Assembly: GCA_965658025.1 (NCBI GenBank)
Contig: CBFHQL010000002.1
Location: forward strand, 124,001-188,000
Source of the DNA: UBA3537 sp965658025
GTDB taxonomy: Bacteria > Bacteroidota > Bacteroidia > Flavobacteriales > Flavobacteriaceae
Reading direction: 5' to 3'
Length of the DNA: 64,000 nucleotides
The notes beneath the pieces were generated by a model. The model made no database searches and was not told the DNA's origin. It saw only the letters and a list, made by a program, of their open reading frames with translations. The position numbers and the translations under genes were made by a program. Of the stretch, positions 32,908 through 41,343 are shown piece after piece; position 1 is the first letter of the stretch, and the number at the start of each line of letters is the position of its first letter.

Positions 32908-33646
32908 AGTTTAGTAATTTTAAAATATCTTGTTTAAGTGCTGAAATTTCTTCCAATTCACCTTCGTCATTAATTTGCTCTTTTTCGCTGATGACTCCTT
33001 TATAATATATTTTTGGGTTGCCAAAATCGTCTGTTCTTGAACGAATATAGCCCTCTTTGTCAATTAATGCAAAGTTTCCTGAGTGTTCAAACCCTCCTGC
33101 TGCGCCTTCTACTTCTTCGGCATAAAGATTGAAGCCAACATTTGCTAAATTATAAATGTCTTCTTTATCTCCTGTAAGAAAATGCCAATTTGGATTGGTT
33201 ACTCCATATTGATTGGCATAGTCTTTCAAGACCTCAACGGTGTCATAATTTGGATTTATTGTAAAGGATGCAATGCCAAAATCGTCGCGTTTTGGAAAGG
33301 TGTTTTGAATATCAACAAGGTTTTTGCTCATTTTTGGGCAAATGGTTGGGCAAGTTGTAAAGAAAAATTCGACCAAATAGACCTTGCCCTCAAAACTTTT
33401 ATTGCTAATAGTTTCGCCGTATTGATTTATAAAACTAAAAGGCATCACTTTTTTCCGTTCTCCGTTGATGACTAAATATGAAAGTTGTATATCATCTTTT
33501 GTTTGTAGTTTGACGTCGTCGCTTCTACTCTCTATTCTTGTGATATCTTTGTTTTGTATTCTATCAATTATTTTTGGAATAAAAATTATCCCAAATACAA
33601 GAACAATAAATGCGATGCCTACGTATGAATAATTAGTTGTTTTCAT
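32900..33646 (-). CDS. SCO1/SenC family copper chaperone
   Basis: 248 residues: an N-terminal membrane anchor (about 8-25) and a thioredoxin-fold SCO domain. The copper site has C99-x3-C103 in FFTTCPTICPKM, and the third ligand histidine is in GGFEHSGNFALIDKEG. The protein delivers copper to, or reduces, the CuA site of cytochrome c oxidase. It overlaps the DUF420 gene by 8 nt and the upstream thioredoxin-like gene by 14 nt, in one translationally coupled unit. Confidence 0.93.
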   Translation of the reverse strand: MKTTNYSYVGIAFIVLVFGIIFIPKIIDRIQNKDITRIESRSDDVKLQTKDDIQLSYLVINGERKKVMPFSFINQYGETISNKSFEGKVYLVEFFFTTCPTICPKMSKNLVDIQNTFPKRDDFGIASFTINPNYDTVEVLKDYANQYGVTNPNWHFLTGDKEDIYNLANVGFNLYAEEVEGAAGGFEHSGNFALIDKEGYIRSRTDDFGNPKIYYKGVISEKEQINDEGELEEISALKQDILKLLNYE

Positions 33647-34352
33647 TGCTCAATATATCTTCAGCCCTGCGGGTGGTTGAATCGAAATTTCCTTTTCGTT
33701 TTTGGCGATATTCTGTAAACAAAATACGCATGTCTTCACTCATTTTGTTTTTCAATTCTGAAACTTCAAAAACATTATATGAGGGCATGGAATAAATTGG
33801 AGAATTTTCTTCCTTTTGCGTTTTTGTTCGGTCATCTAACCGTCCTCGTTGGTGTTTTTCTTTATCGATAATAAAAACATGGTCGGAGGCCAAATCAGTA
33901 TTTAAAAACGCTGCCGTTTTCAAGGAAGTATACGCTTTTTTTAAAGCATTTTCTGAACCGTAAGCAAAAATCCAATAGCTCAAAGGTTCAAAGTTGTTGA
34001 GTTCTTTTTTTAGGGCTTTTGCTTGAGTCTTTGCCGATTCTGGCAACAATACAATAACCTGAAAACGTTTGAACCCACGAAACTTATCGTATACCAACTC
34101 TTTGACATTGAGTGCACGTGTGGCATCGTCCATGGGGTTTTTACCAAAAAATCCAAGAACAGTAAGGTGATTTTCAAGTCGTATAGAATCGCCTTCTTCC
34201 GTTTTAAAATCATAAAGTTCTGGAATATCACTTTGGACAATATCGAGTGTGGTGTAATTGTGTTTTGAAGGGTATAAAAACAACAAAAAAAGTACTGGTA
34301 GAAAAAACAGTACAGAAAGAACAACAGGTTTTTTGACTTTAGCAGGAATCAT
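33633..34352 (-). CDS. Membrane-anchored thioredoxin-fold-like protein without cysteines, unknown function
   Basis: 239 residues with one N-terminal membrane helix (about 10-27). The soluble part has a thioredoxin/SCO-like rhythm (HLTVLGFFGKNPM, RFQVIVLLPE, DHVFIIDKEKHQRGRLDDR) but contains no cysteine at all, so it cannot do thiol chemistry or bind copper in the SCO way. It precedes SCO1 and overlaps it by 14 nt, followed by DUF420. I infer a structural or assembly partner of SCO1 in oxidase maturation. It follows a terminator at the end of the oxidase subunit operon. Confidence 0.75.
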   Translation of the reverse strand: MIPAKVKKPVVLSVLFFLPVLFLLFLYPSKHNYTTLDIVQSDIPELYDFKTEEGDSIRLENHLTVLGFFGKNPMDDATRALNVKELVYDKFRGFKRFQVIVLLPESAKTQAKALKKELNNFEPLSYWIFAYGSENALKKAYTSLKTAAFLNTDLASDHVFIIDKEKHQRGRLDDRTKTQKEENSPIYSMPSYNVFEVSELKNKMSEDMRILFTEYRQKRKGNFDSTTRRAEDILSNENN

Positions 34353-34363
34353 GGTACAAAAAT

Positions 34364-34395
34364 AAAAAAGACGGTTTTAATTAACCGTCTTTTTT
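34364..34395 (-). terminator. Strong intrinsic terminator after the oxidase subunit IV gene
   Basis: The stem AAAAAAGACGGTT / AACCGTCTTTTTT (13 bp, loop TTAATT) lies 21 nt past the stop of the subunit IV gene. Being symmetric in A/T tracts it can act on either strand; in context it ends the ctaB-coxIII-coxIII-coxIV message. Confidence 0.85.
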
Positions 34396-34416
34396 ATTAT
34401 AATATATTCTTAATGT

Positions 34417-34860
34417 TTAAAAATCTCGTTTGATAAATCCGTTGGTGTAAACAGATTCGATATAACCCCCCTCTTGCAGTAAAATGAAAACTAAGTAACA
34501 AATGAGGAAAACGGCGGTCCAAACAACTAATCTACGAAGAGATTTTGTTTCATCGCGCATGTGCATGAAATCCCAAGTAATATAGTATGCTTTAACGATT
34601 GTTAGAACAATAAATATCAAGTTCAAACTTTTGGTGTATATAAATGCTGAGAAAATGATGTTTAAAAGCGTTGCGCCAAAACCACCTTCAAAAGGGGTCA
34701 TGGAAGGTGACATTAGGATTTCTGGTTTATAAATCCCTAGAACAACTTCGACGGCGGTAACTATGGTTAGCAACAAAAGAACCCCCCAGATTTTTTGGGT
34801 GTTGGATTTAAATTTTATTAAACCTCTAAAAATTTCTAATTTATGTGCGTGATCTGCCAT
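34417..34860 (-). CDS. Cytochrome c oxidase subunit IV family protein
   Basis: 147 residues with three membrane helices, the prokaryotic COX4 (CtaF/CyoD-like) family. Visible segments are WGVLLLLTIVTAVEVVLG, NLIFIVLTIVKAYYITWDFMHMRDE and VWTAVFLICYLVFILLQEG, the middle one being characteristic. It is a small accessory subunit of the heme-copper oxidase and lies downstream of two subunit III genes, before the terminator. The catalytic subunits I and II are not in this window. Confidence 0.88.
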   Translation of the reverse strand: MADHAHKLEIFRGLIKFKSNTQKIWGVLLLLTIVTAVEVVLGIYKPEILMSPSMTPFEGGFGATLLNIIFSAFIYTKSLNLIFIVLTIVKAYYITWDFMHMRDETKSLRRLVVWTAVFLICYLVFILLQEGGYIESVYTNGFIKRDF

Positions 34861-34878
34861 TTTAAAAAAATTATATTG

Positions 34879-35880
34879 TTATACAAGGTAAAAGAAGGTG
34901 AAAACGAAAACCCATACCAAATCGACAAAGTGCCAGTATAGCCCTACTTTCTCCACCATTTCGTAATTTTTTCTGCGTTCATAGGTTCCAATGATCACAT
35001 TAAAGAAAATAATGATATTGATGACTACCCCTGAGAATACGTGAAATCCATGAAATCCAGTAATAAAGAAGAAAAAGTCGGCAAAAAGTGGTGCTCCATA
35101 TTCGTTAACTTCTAGATTTGCACCTTTGACATAGCGTTTCCCATTGGTTTTGACTTGCGCCAAAGACGCTTCTCTTGAAAGTACTGTTTTTTCTCCTTCT
35201 TCGTTGATGGTTTGGGTGCGAACTAAAATATCTGGGTGAGCCTCTAGCCCATGGTATACATCATCGACAGTGAATGCTGGTAAAGCCCCTTCGTCAACAA
35301 ACCAAAGCCCATTTTTGTTTTGATGTTGTGTCCGATCCGAATGTGCTGCTGTTGTAAATTCTTCGACGGCTACTCGTTTAAACACTTGTTCGCCATCTAT
35401 AGTTTTGTATTCGCCAAATTGAAGAATATTACCCCCTTTGGTTTGGACAGCGCCATAATCTCCTTGGATAAAGGTTGCCCATTCCCAAGCTTGTGATCCA
35501 ACAAATATGATTCCGCCAATGATGGTGAAAAACATGTACCAAATAACTTTATTTTTCTTCATTTGATGCCCAGCATCTACGGCCAATACCATTGTTACAG
35601 ATGACATAATAAGAACGAAAGTCATAAATGCAACATAGATCATGGGCAGTTCTTGACCATGCAGAAAGGGTACGTGTGTAAAGACCTCATCGGCAATAGG
35701 CCAATAGTCTATAAATTTGAATCGAGAAAATCCATAAGCGGCCAAAAAGCCAGAAAATGTTAAAGCATCTGAAACAATGAAAAACCACATCATCATTTTA
35801 CCATAACTTGCTTTGAGTGGCTGATTGCCTCCACCCCAAGTTTTTCCTTCTGTTCCTGTGCTCAGTACTGTAGAATCCAT
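34879..35880 (-). CDS. Cytochrome c oxidase subunit III, long form with a large insertion
   Basis: 333 residues from the ATG at 35878-35880; an upstream in-frame start adds 13 residues. The N-terminal helices (KMMMWFFIVSDALTFSGFLAAYGF) and C-terminal helices (FFFFITGFHGFHVFSGV, YWHFVDLVWVFVFTFFYL) are typical of subunit III. Between helices there is a polar insertion of roughly 110-130 residues that ordinary subunit III proteins of about 200-260 residues lack. It should face the periplasm. A second, short subunit III gene lies 35 nt upstream. Confidence 0.9.
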   Translation of the reverse strand: MDSTVLSTGTEGKTWGGGNQPLKASYGKMMMWFFIVSDALTFSGFLAAYGFSRFKFIDYWPIADEVFTHVPFLHGQELPMIYVAFMTFVLIMSSVTMVLAVDAGHQMKKNKVIWYMFFTIIGGIIFVGSQAWEWATFIQGDYGAVQTKGGNILQFGEYKTIDGEQVFKRVAVEEFTTAAHSDRTQHQNKNGLWFVDEGALPAFTVDDVYHGLEAHPDILVRTQTINEEGEKTVLSREASLAQVKTNGKRYVKGANLEVNEYGAPLFADFFFFITGFHGFHVFSGVVINIIIFFNVIIGTYERRKNYEMVEKVGLYWHFVDLVWVFVFTFFYLV

Positions 35881-35915
35881 AGCTGAAATATTGTTTTTGA
35901 GTTGTGCAAAAATAA

Positions 35916-36506
35916 TCAATTTATTTTGTTAAAGAAATATAAAAAGAAAAAGAGATATAGCCATAAAACATCAACAAAATGCCAAAACGTTGAGGCCAAA
36001 TCGAATCCTAGTTTGTTTGTAGGCGCATATTTCTTTTTCAAGTGATTGATTGTAACGACAATAAGACAAATTAGCCCCACAACAACATGCAAAATATGGA
36101 CTACTGCAATAATGTAGATGTAAGACATCGTGATGTTGCTTGTCGGACCTGTAAAATTATATCCAGATTGAATAATTTCATTAAATCCAGAAAATTGTGT
36201 GTAAATAAACGCTAATCCTAAAATAAAAGTTCCCAATAGAAGCGAAAAACTCAAGCGATTTTGGTTCTTTAAAAGTGCTTTTTTTGAAAAGTAAAGTGCA
36301 ATACTGCTCAATACAATAATAATAGTACTGGCCGTAAATGACGACGGTAGCTCAAAGTTTATGAGCCAATCTTCTCGCGTACTGCTTACAATAAATGCAC
36401 TTGTTAGACCTCCAAATGACATCACCAACGATACAATCCCAAACCAAAGCATCATTTTTTTTGCTCTTATGTCTTTTTCTTTTGGTGTTCCTTGTGTTAA
36501 ATCCAT
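35916..36506 (-). CDS. Heme-copper oxidase subunit III, short form
   Basis: 196 residues with five membrane helices, a compact subunit III of the CyoC/CtaE type: KKMMLWFGIVSLVMSFGGLTSAF at the start and ASTFWHFVDVLWLYLFFFLYF at the end. It differs clearly from the long paralogue that follows. Two adjacent subunit III genes are a frequent arrangement in Flavobacteriia. It sits 5 nt after ctaB. Confidence 0.9.
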   Translation of the reverse strand: MDLTQGTPKEKDIRAKKMMLWFGIVSLVMSFGGLTSAFIVSSTREDWLINFELPSSFTASTIIIVLSSIALYFSKKALLKNQNRLSFSLLLGTFILGLAFIYTQFSGFNEIIQSGYNFTGPTSNITMSYIYIIAVVHILHVVVGLICLIVVTINHLKKKYAPTNKLGFDLASTFWHFVDVLWLYLFFFLYFFNKIN

Positions 36507-36511
36507 AATAA

Positions 36512-37405
36512 TTAAATAAATTTATCTAAGACGTAAATAAGCTGTAAACTAGTTATATACAAAATACTTACAAACATTAATTTACGAGCAGATTTATCTG
36601 TTTGCTCTTTAAAAAGTTTGAATCCGTAATACAAAAAAACCGCGCCAATAAGCCCAATAAGTATTGCACCTACACTAGAAAGATTCAAACTTCCAGTGAA
36701 GCCAAAAGCTGGAACAAGAGAAATCAAAACAGTCCATGCGATGTAGATAATAATTTGTAAAACAGTTCCTTTGTCCTTTGCGCCGGTAGGCAGCATTAGG
36801 AATCCTGCTTTTTTGTAGTCGCTATCCAAAAACCATGCTATAGCCCAAAAATGAGGAAATTGCCAAAAGAACTGCATCATAAAAAGCGTGCCCGGTTCAA
36901 GACCAAACTTGCCTGTGTATGCTACCCACCCTAACATAAAAGGAATAGCTCCTGGGATAGCTCCTGCAAAAACAGAAAGTGGTGTTTTTAGTTTTAATGG
37001 CGTATAAATGCTGGTATAAAGAAAAATTGAAATTGCAGCAAACATTGCTGTTCTTGGATTAATGCAATACAACACAGACAGCCCCAAGATTGTGAGTATA
37101 AGCCCTAAAATAAATGCATTTGTTACAGAAATTCTACCTGCTGGGATAGGTCTATTTTGGGTGCGAATCATAAGCGCATCCAAATCACGCTCTATAATTT
37201 GATTAAAAACATTTGATGCACCTACCATGCAATATCCTCCTAAAGCAAGAAGGACTAAAACCGAAAAGCGAACTTGATCTGCAGCCAATAAGTAGCCCGC
37301 AATAGACGAAAACACAACGCTCAAAGAAAGACCCATTTTGGTAACAGCTTTAAAATCCTTAAAGCGATTTGCAAAACTTGCGGATGGGACAGCTTGATGG
37401 GTCAT
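36512..37405 (-). CDS. ctaB: Protoheme IX farnesyltransferase (heme O synthase)
   Basis: 297 residues with about eight to nine membrane helices of the UbiA fold. The prenyl diphosphate site is NVFNQIIERDLDALMIRTQNRP, a full CtaB/CyoE signature, and a second conserved region is YTPLKLKTPLSVFAGAIPGA. It attaches a farnesyl group to heme B to give heme O, the precursor of the oxidase heme. It is the first gene of the oxidase operon. Confidence 0.96.
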   Translation of the reverse strand: MTHQAVPSASFANRFKDFKAVTKMGLSLSVVFSSIAGYLLAADQVRFSVLVLLALGGYCMVGASNVFNQIIERDLDALMIRTQNRPIPAGRISVTNAFILGLILTILGLSVLYCINPRTAMFAAISIFLYTSIYTPLKLKTPLSVFAGAIPGAIPFMLGWVAYTGKFGLEPGTLFMMQFFWQFPHFWAIAWFLDSDYKKAGFLMLPTGAKDKGTVLQIIIYIAWTVLISLVPAFGFTGSLNLSSVGAILIGLIGAVFLYYGFKLFKEQTDKSARKLMFVSILYITSLQLIYVLDKFI

Positions 37406-37433
37406 ATAAGAAGATTACTTCTGATTTGCGCTG

Positions 37434-37464
37434 CAAAGATAACCCTTAATTGCGTCTAAATCAA
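37434..37464 (-). promoter_or_regulatory. Promoter of the ctaB-oxidase operon
   Basis: On the minus strand TTG (37462-37464) is followed after exactly 20 nt by TATCTTTG (37434-37441), a full fit to the Bacteroidota promoter, 28 nt before the ctaB ATG. Confidence 0.6.
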
Positions 37465-37510
37465 TATATTTTAAAAAAAGAAATCTGATTAATAAACACT
37501 CAAAATATTA

Positions 37511-40129
37511 TCACATAATAAATCTATATGTTGCTTTAATCAAAAATATATTTTGAGGTTGTTGGTCCAAAATCCCTGTTTGAAATCCATCAACAAGACC
37601 TTCGCTGCTTGAAATATTGGCCCTTGTCCCTTGAGACCACACCAAAAACAATTCCGATCCTGGAATATATTCCCAACGCATCACCAAATTGGAATTAAAC
37701 TGAACAAAAGAAAAATCGGGATCACTAAAATTGTAATCATACATGCCATCTTGGTCTTCATCTATTTCGTACACGCCATTATTTAAGGCAATTTGAGAAG
37801 TGTTGTAGGCGTAAAATCGATCTTCCAAACGATCGGCAGTGGCATTAGTTACATGCTTAAAGTCTTTGTATCGCCCTCGTGAAATAAATGGTTGAGCGTA
37901 ATATTGAATCGTTAAGTTGGGATTGATGGTGTAATTAATTCGAAATGATGCACTCAAGGTTTGGTTATCAATTGTCCCCAGAATGTAACGTTTCACATCG
38001 TTGTAATCACGTTGGTTTACATATTGAGTCTTATTGGGACTTAATTCAAATTCGGGAGAAAACGAAATATTTAATGCATTGATGGGTTGATAGTTTAACC
38101 CTGCTTCAAACTTAAGAAAAGAAAAATTGTCTTCTTTGGCTTGTGAATGTATTGCCCCCAATCTTGCAGTAAGTTTTTTACGGTCATCAGAATTAACAAA
38201 TATAAATTTGAAGTTCTCCTTTGAGAATCGCCACCGCGGACCACCACGTAAAGCACTGTTGATGTATATTTTTGGTTTGTGGGTATATCCAATGCTCATG
38301 CCCCAATTGTTTAAGAAATTGAATCTGGACCTAAAATCAAATTGGGTTCTGTTGTGATTCCCTTCAAAATCATAGGAAGTAAACTGATTAATCCTCAAAT
38401 TTATATTTCTAAAAACAGAGACCGGTTTTGCGGTATTGTACCTCACGTTAAAAAATTGAAACTTTTGATCTGCTCGGCGTAAAAACCCAACATCATTAAG
38501 TTCAAGTTCTGGTGAAGACCATTTAAAGCCCGTGTTGTAATTCCAGTTTTTACCCCCATTTTTACCAATTTCAAAAAGGCCGCCTGTTCCAGTAAGCGAA
38601 GTACGGTTTGGGTCTACTTCCAAATGAGATGCATCAACTCTATTGAATAAGTGTGTGATGTTTTCTTGTGTGGATTGAATGGCCTCTGGACTGCCATTAA
38701 CATGGCTCATGACAAAATTTGTGCGCACATAATAGGTGCGGTTTTTCCATTGATGCTCGAAGTCTACGCCACCAGTGTAGGCGGATTTTCTAAGCCCAGA
38801 AGTGGCTTCCGTAATTGAACGGTTTGTGGCGGTAAACATTCCACCAACAAATGTATTCCTTTCGTTCAAGTCCTTTTGTACTCTGCCTACAAAATAGTTT
38901 GTAAAAGGTTCTGCCTCTGCCTCAGAAATGATTCCGTTTGTATTGATTTCAACGTGTTCTTTGGCGGTCATACTTTCTAAAACACCAATAGACCACCCAT
39001 TTTTTGTTTTGCCACTAAACTTTGCAGCACCCAAAATGGTGGTGTTTTGTGGACGTTTTGTAAACGACCCTGATGGCGTTGAAGGATAAACCTGCGGGCT
39101 TCTCCCTATTCGTCTAGAAAAAAACAAATTGTCCCGATTTCCCGCATAACGATAGTCAAAAATATTATTATTTTCTATGAAAAATGGCCTTTGTTCTCTG
39201 TAAAAAATTTCAAATCCGTCAAGCGCAATGGCGGCAGGATCGGCTTCAACTTGACCGAAGTCTGGATTAACTGTAACATCTAAGGTAAGGTCATTAGTAA
39301 TCCCAATTTTAGCATCCAAACCGCCATTGATTTTATAATCTCGGCCATCGCGGTAAGGGTTATCCTTTTCGGCTTCGTAGGTGTTCGTCTGCAACACGGT
39401 AAAGGGCTGGATTTCAATTTGTTTTTGGGGTTTTACATTTTTTATACCTCGAAGTTCTCCTGCTTCACTTACCCAACCAGCGGCTTCTACAGGGATTCTG
39501 TCCCAAGCCGATAGTTCATTTTCTCTAAATAGATTTCTTATAACATTTAATCCCCAAACTTGTTCTTCGGCATTTCCAAAACGCAATTGACTCAGGGGAA
39601 TTTTCATTTCTGCAGACCACCCTTCAGGGATAATCTGCGCTTTGGTGCTCCAAATTGGATTCCAACTATCGTCGATATTATTTCCATTATCAGTAGCCAA
39701 CTCATCGCCTCGAACACCAGCTGCCGTTACCGTAAAAAGAAACGCTGTTCGTAGATCATGATAACTATCTATCAATATATTTATCCTGTCCCCTTCAAAA
39801 CCGTCGCGTCTGGAAAGCCGATCCGTAATGGTTTCTGGAGCTGAATCCAAAGCCAAAAGAGCGATGTACAAATGCTTTTGATCGTATAAAATTTTAAACT
39901 TAGTCTGCTCAGTGGGAGGAGTGTTTTCATCAGGGTCAACTTCAATAAAGTCTGTGCCCCATTCTACTTTATCCCAAACAGAATCATCAAGAAGTCCGTC
40001 AACTTTTGGTGCATTTTCTGGATTGATTTCTACTGTAAAATATTGTTTTGGTGGCGTAATTTGAGCAAAGAACCCTACTGGAATACACAAGGCAAGTACT
40101 GTCAAGTATGTTAAAAATGAATTTTTCAT
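37511..40129 (-). CDS. DUF5916 outer-membrane protein with N-terminal CBM9-like domain
   Basis: 872 residues from the ATG at 40127-40129 (signal peptide MKNSFLTYLTVLALCIPVGFFAQ). The N-terminal part (about 30-235) looks like a CBM9-like carbohydrate-binding module (APKVDGLLDDSVWDKVEW, QTKFKILYDQKHLYIALL), followed by the DUF5916 region (DVTVNPDFGQVEADPAAIALDGF) that is rich in alternating beta-strands and ends in an aromatic residue pattern like an outer-membrane barrel. The function is unknown. It stands alone, divergent from the ribosomal block. Confidence 0.9.
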   Translation of the reverse strand: MKNSFLTYLTVLALCIPVGFFAQITPPKQYFTVEINPENAPKVDGLLDDSVWDKVEWGTDFIEVDPDENTPPTEQTKFKILYDQKHLYIALLALDSAPETITDRLSRRDGFEGDRINILIDSYHDLRTAFLFTVTAAGVRGDELATDNGNNIDDSWNPIWSTKAQIIPEGWSAEMKIPLSQLRFGNAEEQVWGLNVIRNLFRENELSAWDRIPVEAAGWVSEAGELRGIKNVKPQKQIEIQPFTVLQTNTYEAEKDNPYRDGRDYKINGGLDAKIGITNDLTLDVTVNPDFGQVEADPAAIALDGFEIFYREQRPFFIENNNIFDYRYAGNRDNLFFSRRIGRSPQVYPSTPSGSFTKRPQNTTILGAAKFSGKTKNGWSIGVLESMTAKEHVEINTNGIISEAEAEPFTNYFVGRVQKDLNERNTFVGGMFTATNRSITEATSGLRKSAYTGGVDFEHQWKNRTYYVRTNFVMSHVNGSPEAIQSTQENITHLFNRVDASHLEVDPNRTSLTGTGGLFEIGKNGGKNWNYNTGFKWSSPELELNDVGFLRRADQKFQFFNVRYNTAKPVSVFRNINLRINQFTSYDFEGNHNRTQFDFRSRFNFLNNWGMSIGYTHKPKIYINSALRGGPRWRFSKENFKFIFVNSDDRKKLTARLGAIHSQAKEDNFSFLKFEAGLNYQPINALNISFSPEFELSPNKTQYVNQRDYNDVKRYILGTIDNQTLSASFRINYTINPNLTIQYYAQPFISRGRYKDFKHVTNATADRLEDRFYAYNTSQIALNNGVYEIDEDQDGMYDYNFSDPDFSFVQFNSNLVMRWEYIPGSELFLVWSQGTRANISSSEGLVDGFQTGILDQQPQNIFLIKATYRFIM

Positions 40130-40283
40130 GAGGTAATAATAGATTTGGTGCAACTATTTTGTTGGTAAATGTACAGGTAATTGACGGTTTTGATTTATAA
40201 TTTAGAAAACTTTAACAGCCAACCTGAGGAGTTTCATCTTAAGATTAGGGAAATTAACCATATAAAAAATAAGCACAACAAGA

Positions 40284-40316
40284 TTTTGTTAATAACAATT
40301 TATAATTGTAGATTTG
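40284..40316 (+). promoter_or_regulatory. Promoter of the rplM-rpsI-rpsB-tsf block
   Basis: TTTTG (40284-40288), 20 nt, then TAGATTTG (40309-40316): a full match. It predicts a short leader of about 40 nt to the rplM start. Confidence 0.7.
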
Positions 40317-40364
40317 CAAACTCTTTTTTTAGGAGACAATGTATAATTGAAAAAATATTTTAAC

Positions 40365-40820
40365 GTGGATACCCTAAGTTATAAAACAATTTCAGCGAAC
40401 AAAGCCACTAGCGACAAGCAGTGGGTTCTCGTTGATGCAGAAGGACAAACGCTTGGGCGTTTGGCTTCAAAAGTAGCTATTCTATTAAGAGGAAAGCACA
40501 AGCCAAACTTTACGCCTCATGTTGATTGTGGTGATAATGTGATTGTTATCAATTCTGAAAAAATCAACCTGACAGGAAATAAGTGGAATGATAAGTCTTA
40601 CATCCGCCACACAGGATATCCTGGTGGTCAGCGATCTTTGACCGCAACAGAACTATTTGCTAAAGATCCTGCACGCATAATTGAAAAATCCGTAAAAGGG
40701 ATGTTGCCTAAAAACAAATTGGGTGCAGCATTGTTTCGCAACCTAGACGTGGTTGTAGGTGCTACGCATAAACATGAAGCGCAACAACCAAAAACTATTA
40801 ATTTAAACGAAGTTAACTAA
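40365..40820 (+). CDS. rplM: 50S ribosomal protein L13 (uL13)
   Basis: 151 residues, starting at GTG 40365 to give MDTLSYKTISANK, the usual L13 N-terminus in this phylum; an in-frame TTG 18 nt upstream would add an unlikely extra MKKYFN. The body has typical segments (WVLVDAEGQTLGRLASKVA, GKHKPNFTPHVDCGD, GMLPKNKLG). It is an early-assembly protein of the large subunit. Its stop overlaps the rpsI start by 1 nt, so the pair is translationally coupled. Confidence 0.96.
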   Translation: MDTLSYKTISANKATSDKQWVLVDAEGQTLGRLASKVAILLRGKHKPNFTPHVDCGDNVIVINSEKINLTGNKWNDKSYIRHTGYPGGQRSLTATELFAKDPARIIEKSVKGMLPKNKLGAALFRNLDVVVGATHKHEAQQPKTINLNEVN

Positions 40821-41206
40821 TGGAAGTTATTCACAAAATTGGTCGAAGAAAAACTGCTGTAGCACGTGTTTACGTTTCTAAAGGAAAAGGAAACGTTACT
40901 GTAAATAGTAAAGACATAAAAGACTATTTCCCAACAGCTACACTTCAATACAAGGTAAATCAACCATTAACGCTTACAGACAACGAAGGTAACTTTGATG
41001 TCAAAGTAAATGTATACGGAGGTGGTTCTACAGGACAGGCAGAAGCGGTTCGTCTTGCTTTATCGCGTGCTCTTTGCGAATTGAACGAAGAAAACAGAAG
41101 TATTTTGAAACCAGAAGGATTGCTTACAAGAGACCCAAGAATGGTAGAACGTAAGAAATTTGGACAGAAAAAAGCGCGTAAGAAATTTCAATTCTCTAAG
41201 CGTTAA
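40820..41206 (+). CDS. rpsI: 30S ribosomal protein S9 (uS9)
   Basis: 128 residues. It has the conserved IGRRKTAVARVYV start, YGGGSTGQAEAVRLALSRAL in the middle and the basic C-terminal tail ending KKFQFSKR, whose last arginine reaches the ribosomal P site. The ATG overlaps the rplM stop by 1 nt. Confidence 0.97.
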   Translation: MEVIHKIGRRKTAVARVYVSKGKGNVTVNSKDIKDYFPTATLQYKVNQPLTLTDNEGNFDVKVNVYGGGSTGQAEAVRLALSRALCELNEENRSILKPEGLLTRDPRMVERKKFGQKKARKKFQFSKR

Positions 41207-41238
41207 TATATATTTTATAAACCAGTTATTGTTGTCCA

Positions 41239-41300
41239 TGACAGGCCAACTGTCAGGATTTAGTTTAGCATCTAAATGTATAAGGCCTAAATTTTTAGCC
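41239..41300 (+). promoter_or_regulatory. Candidate structured leader of rpsB
   Basis: Two hairpins lie in the 137-nt rpsI-rpsB gap: TGACAG/CTGTCA (41239-41255, loop GCCAA) and a weaker bulged one, GGC-CTAAA.../...TTAGCC (41284-41300). No good promoter was seen, so a leader inside the operon message is likely. S2 leaders are known to be autoregulatory in other bacteria; this is inference only. Confidence 0.35.
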
Positions 41301-41343
41301 ACTTGTACATTGCTAATTCAACAGAACGTAAACTAACACAAAA

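Noticed and set aside
40181..40363. 60-residue frame upstream of rplM
   Set aside because: It spans the rplM promoter and leader, and its composition is that of AT-rich non-coding sequence.
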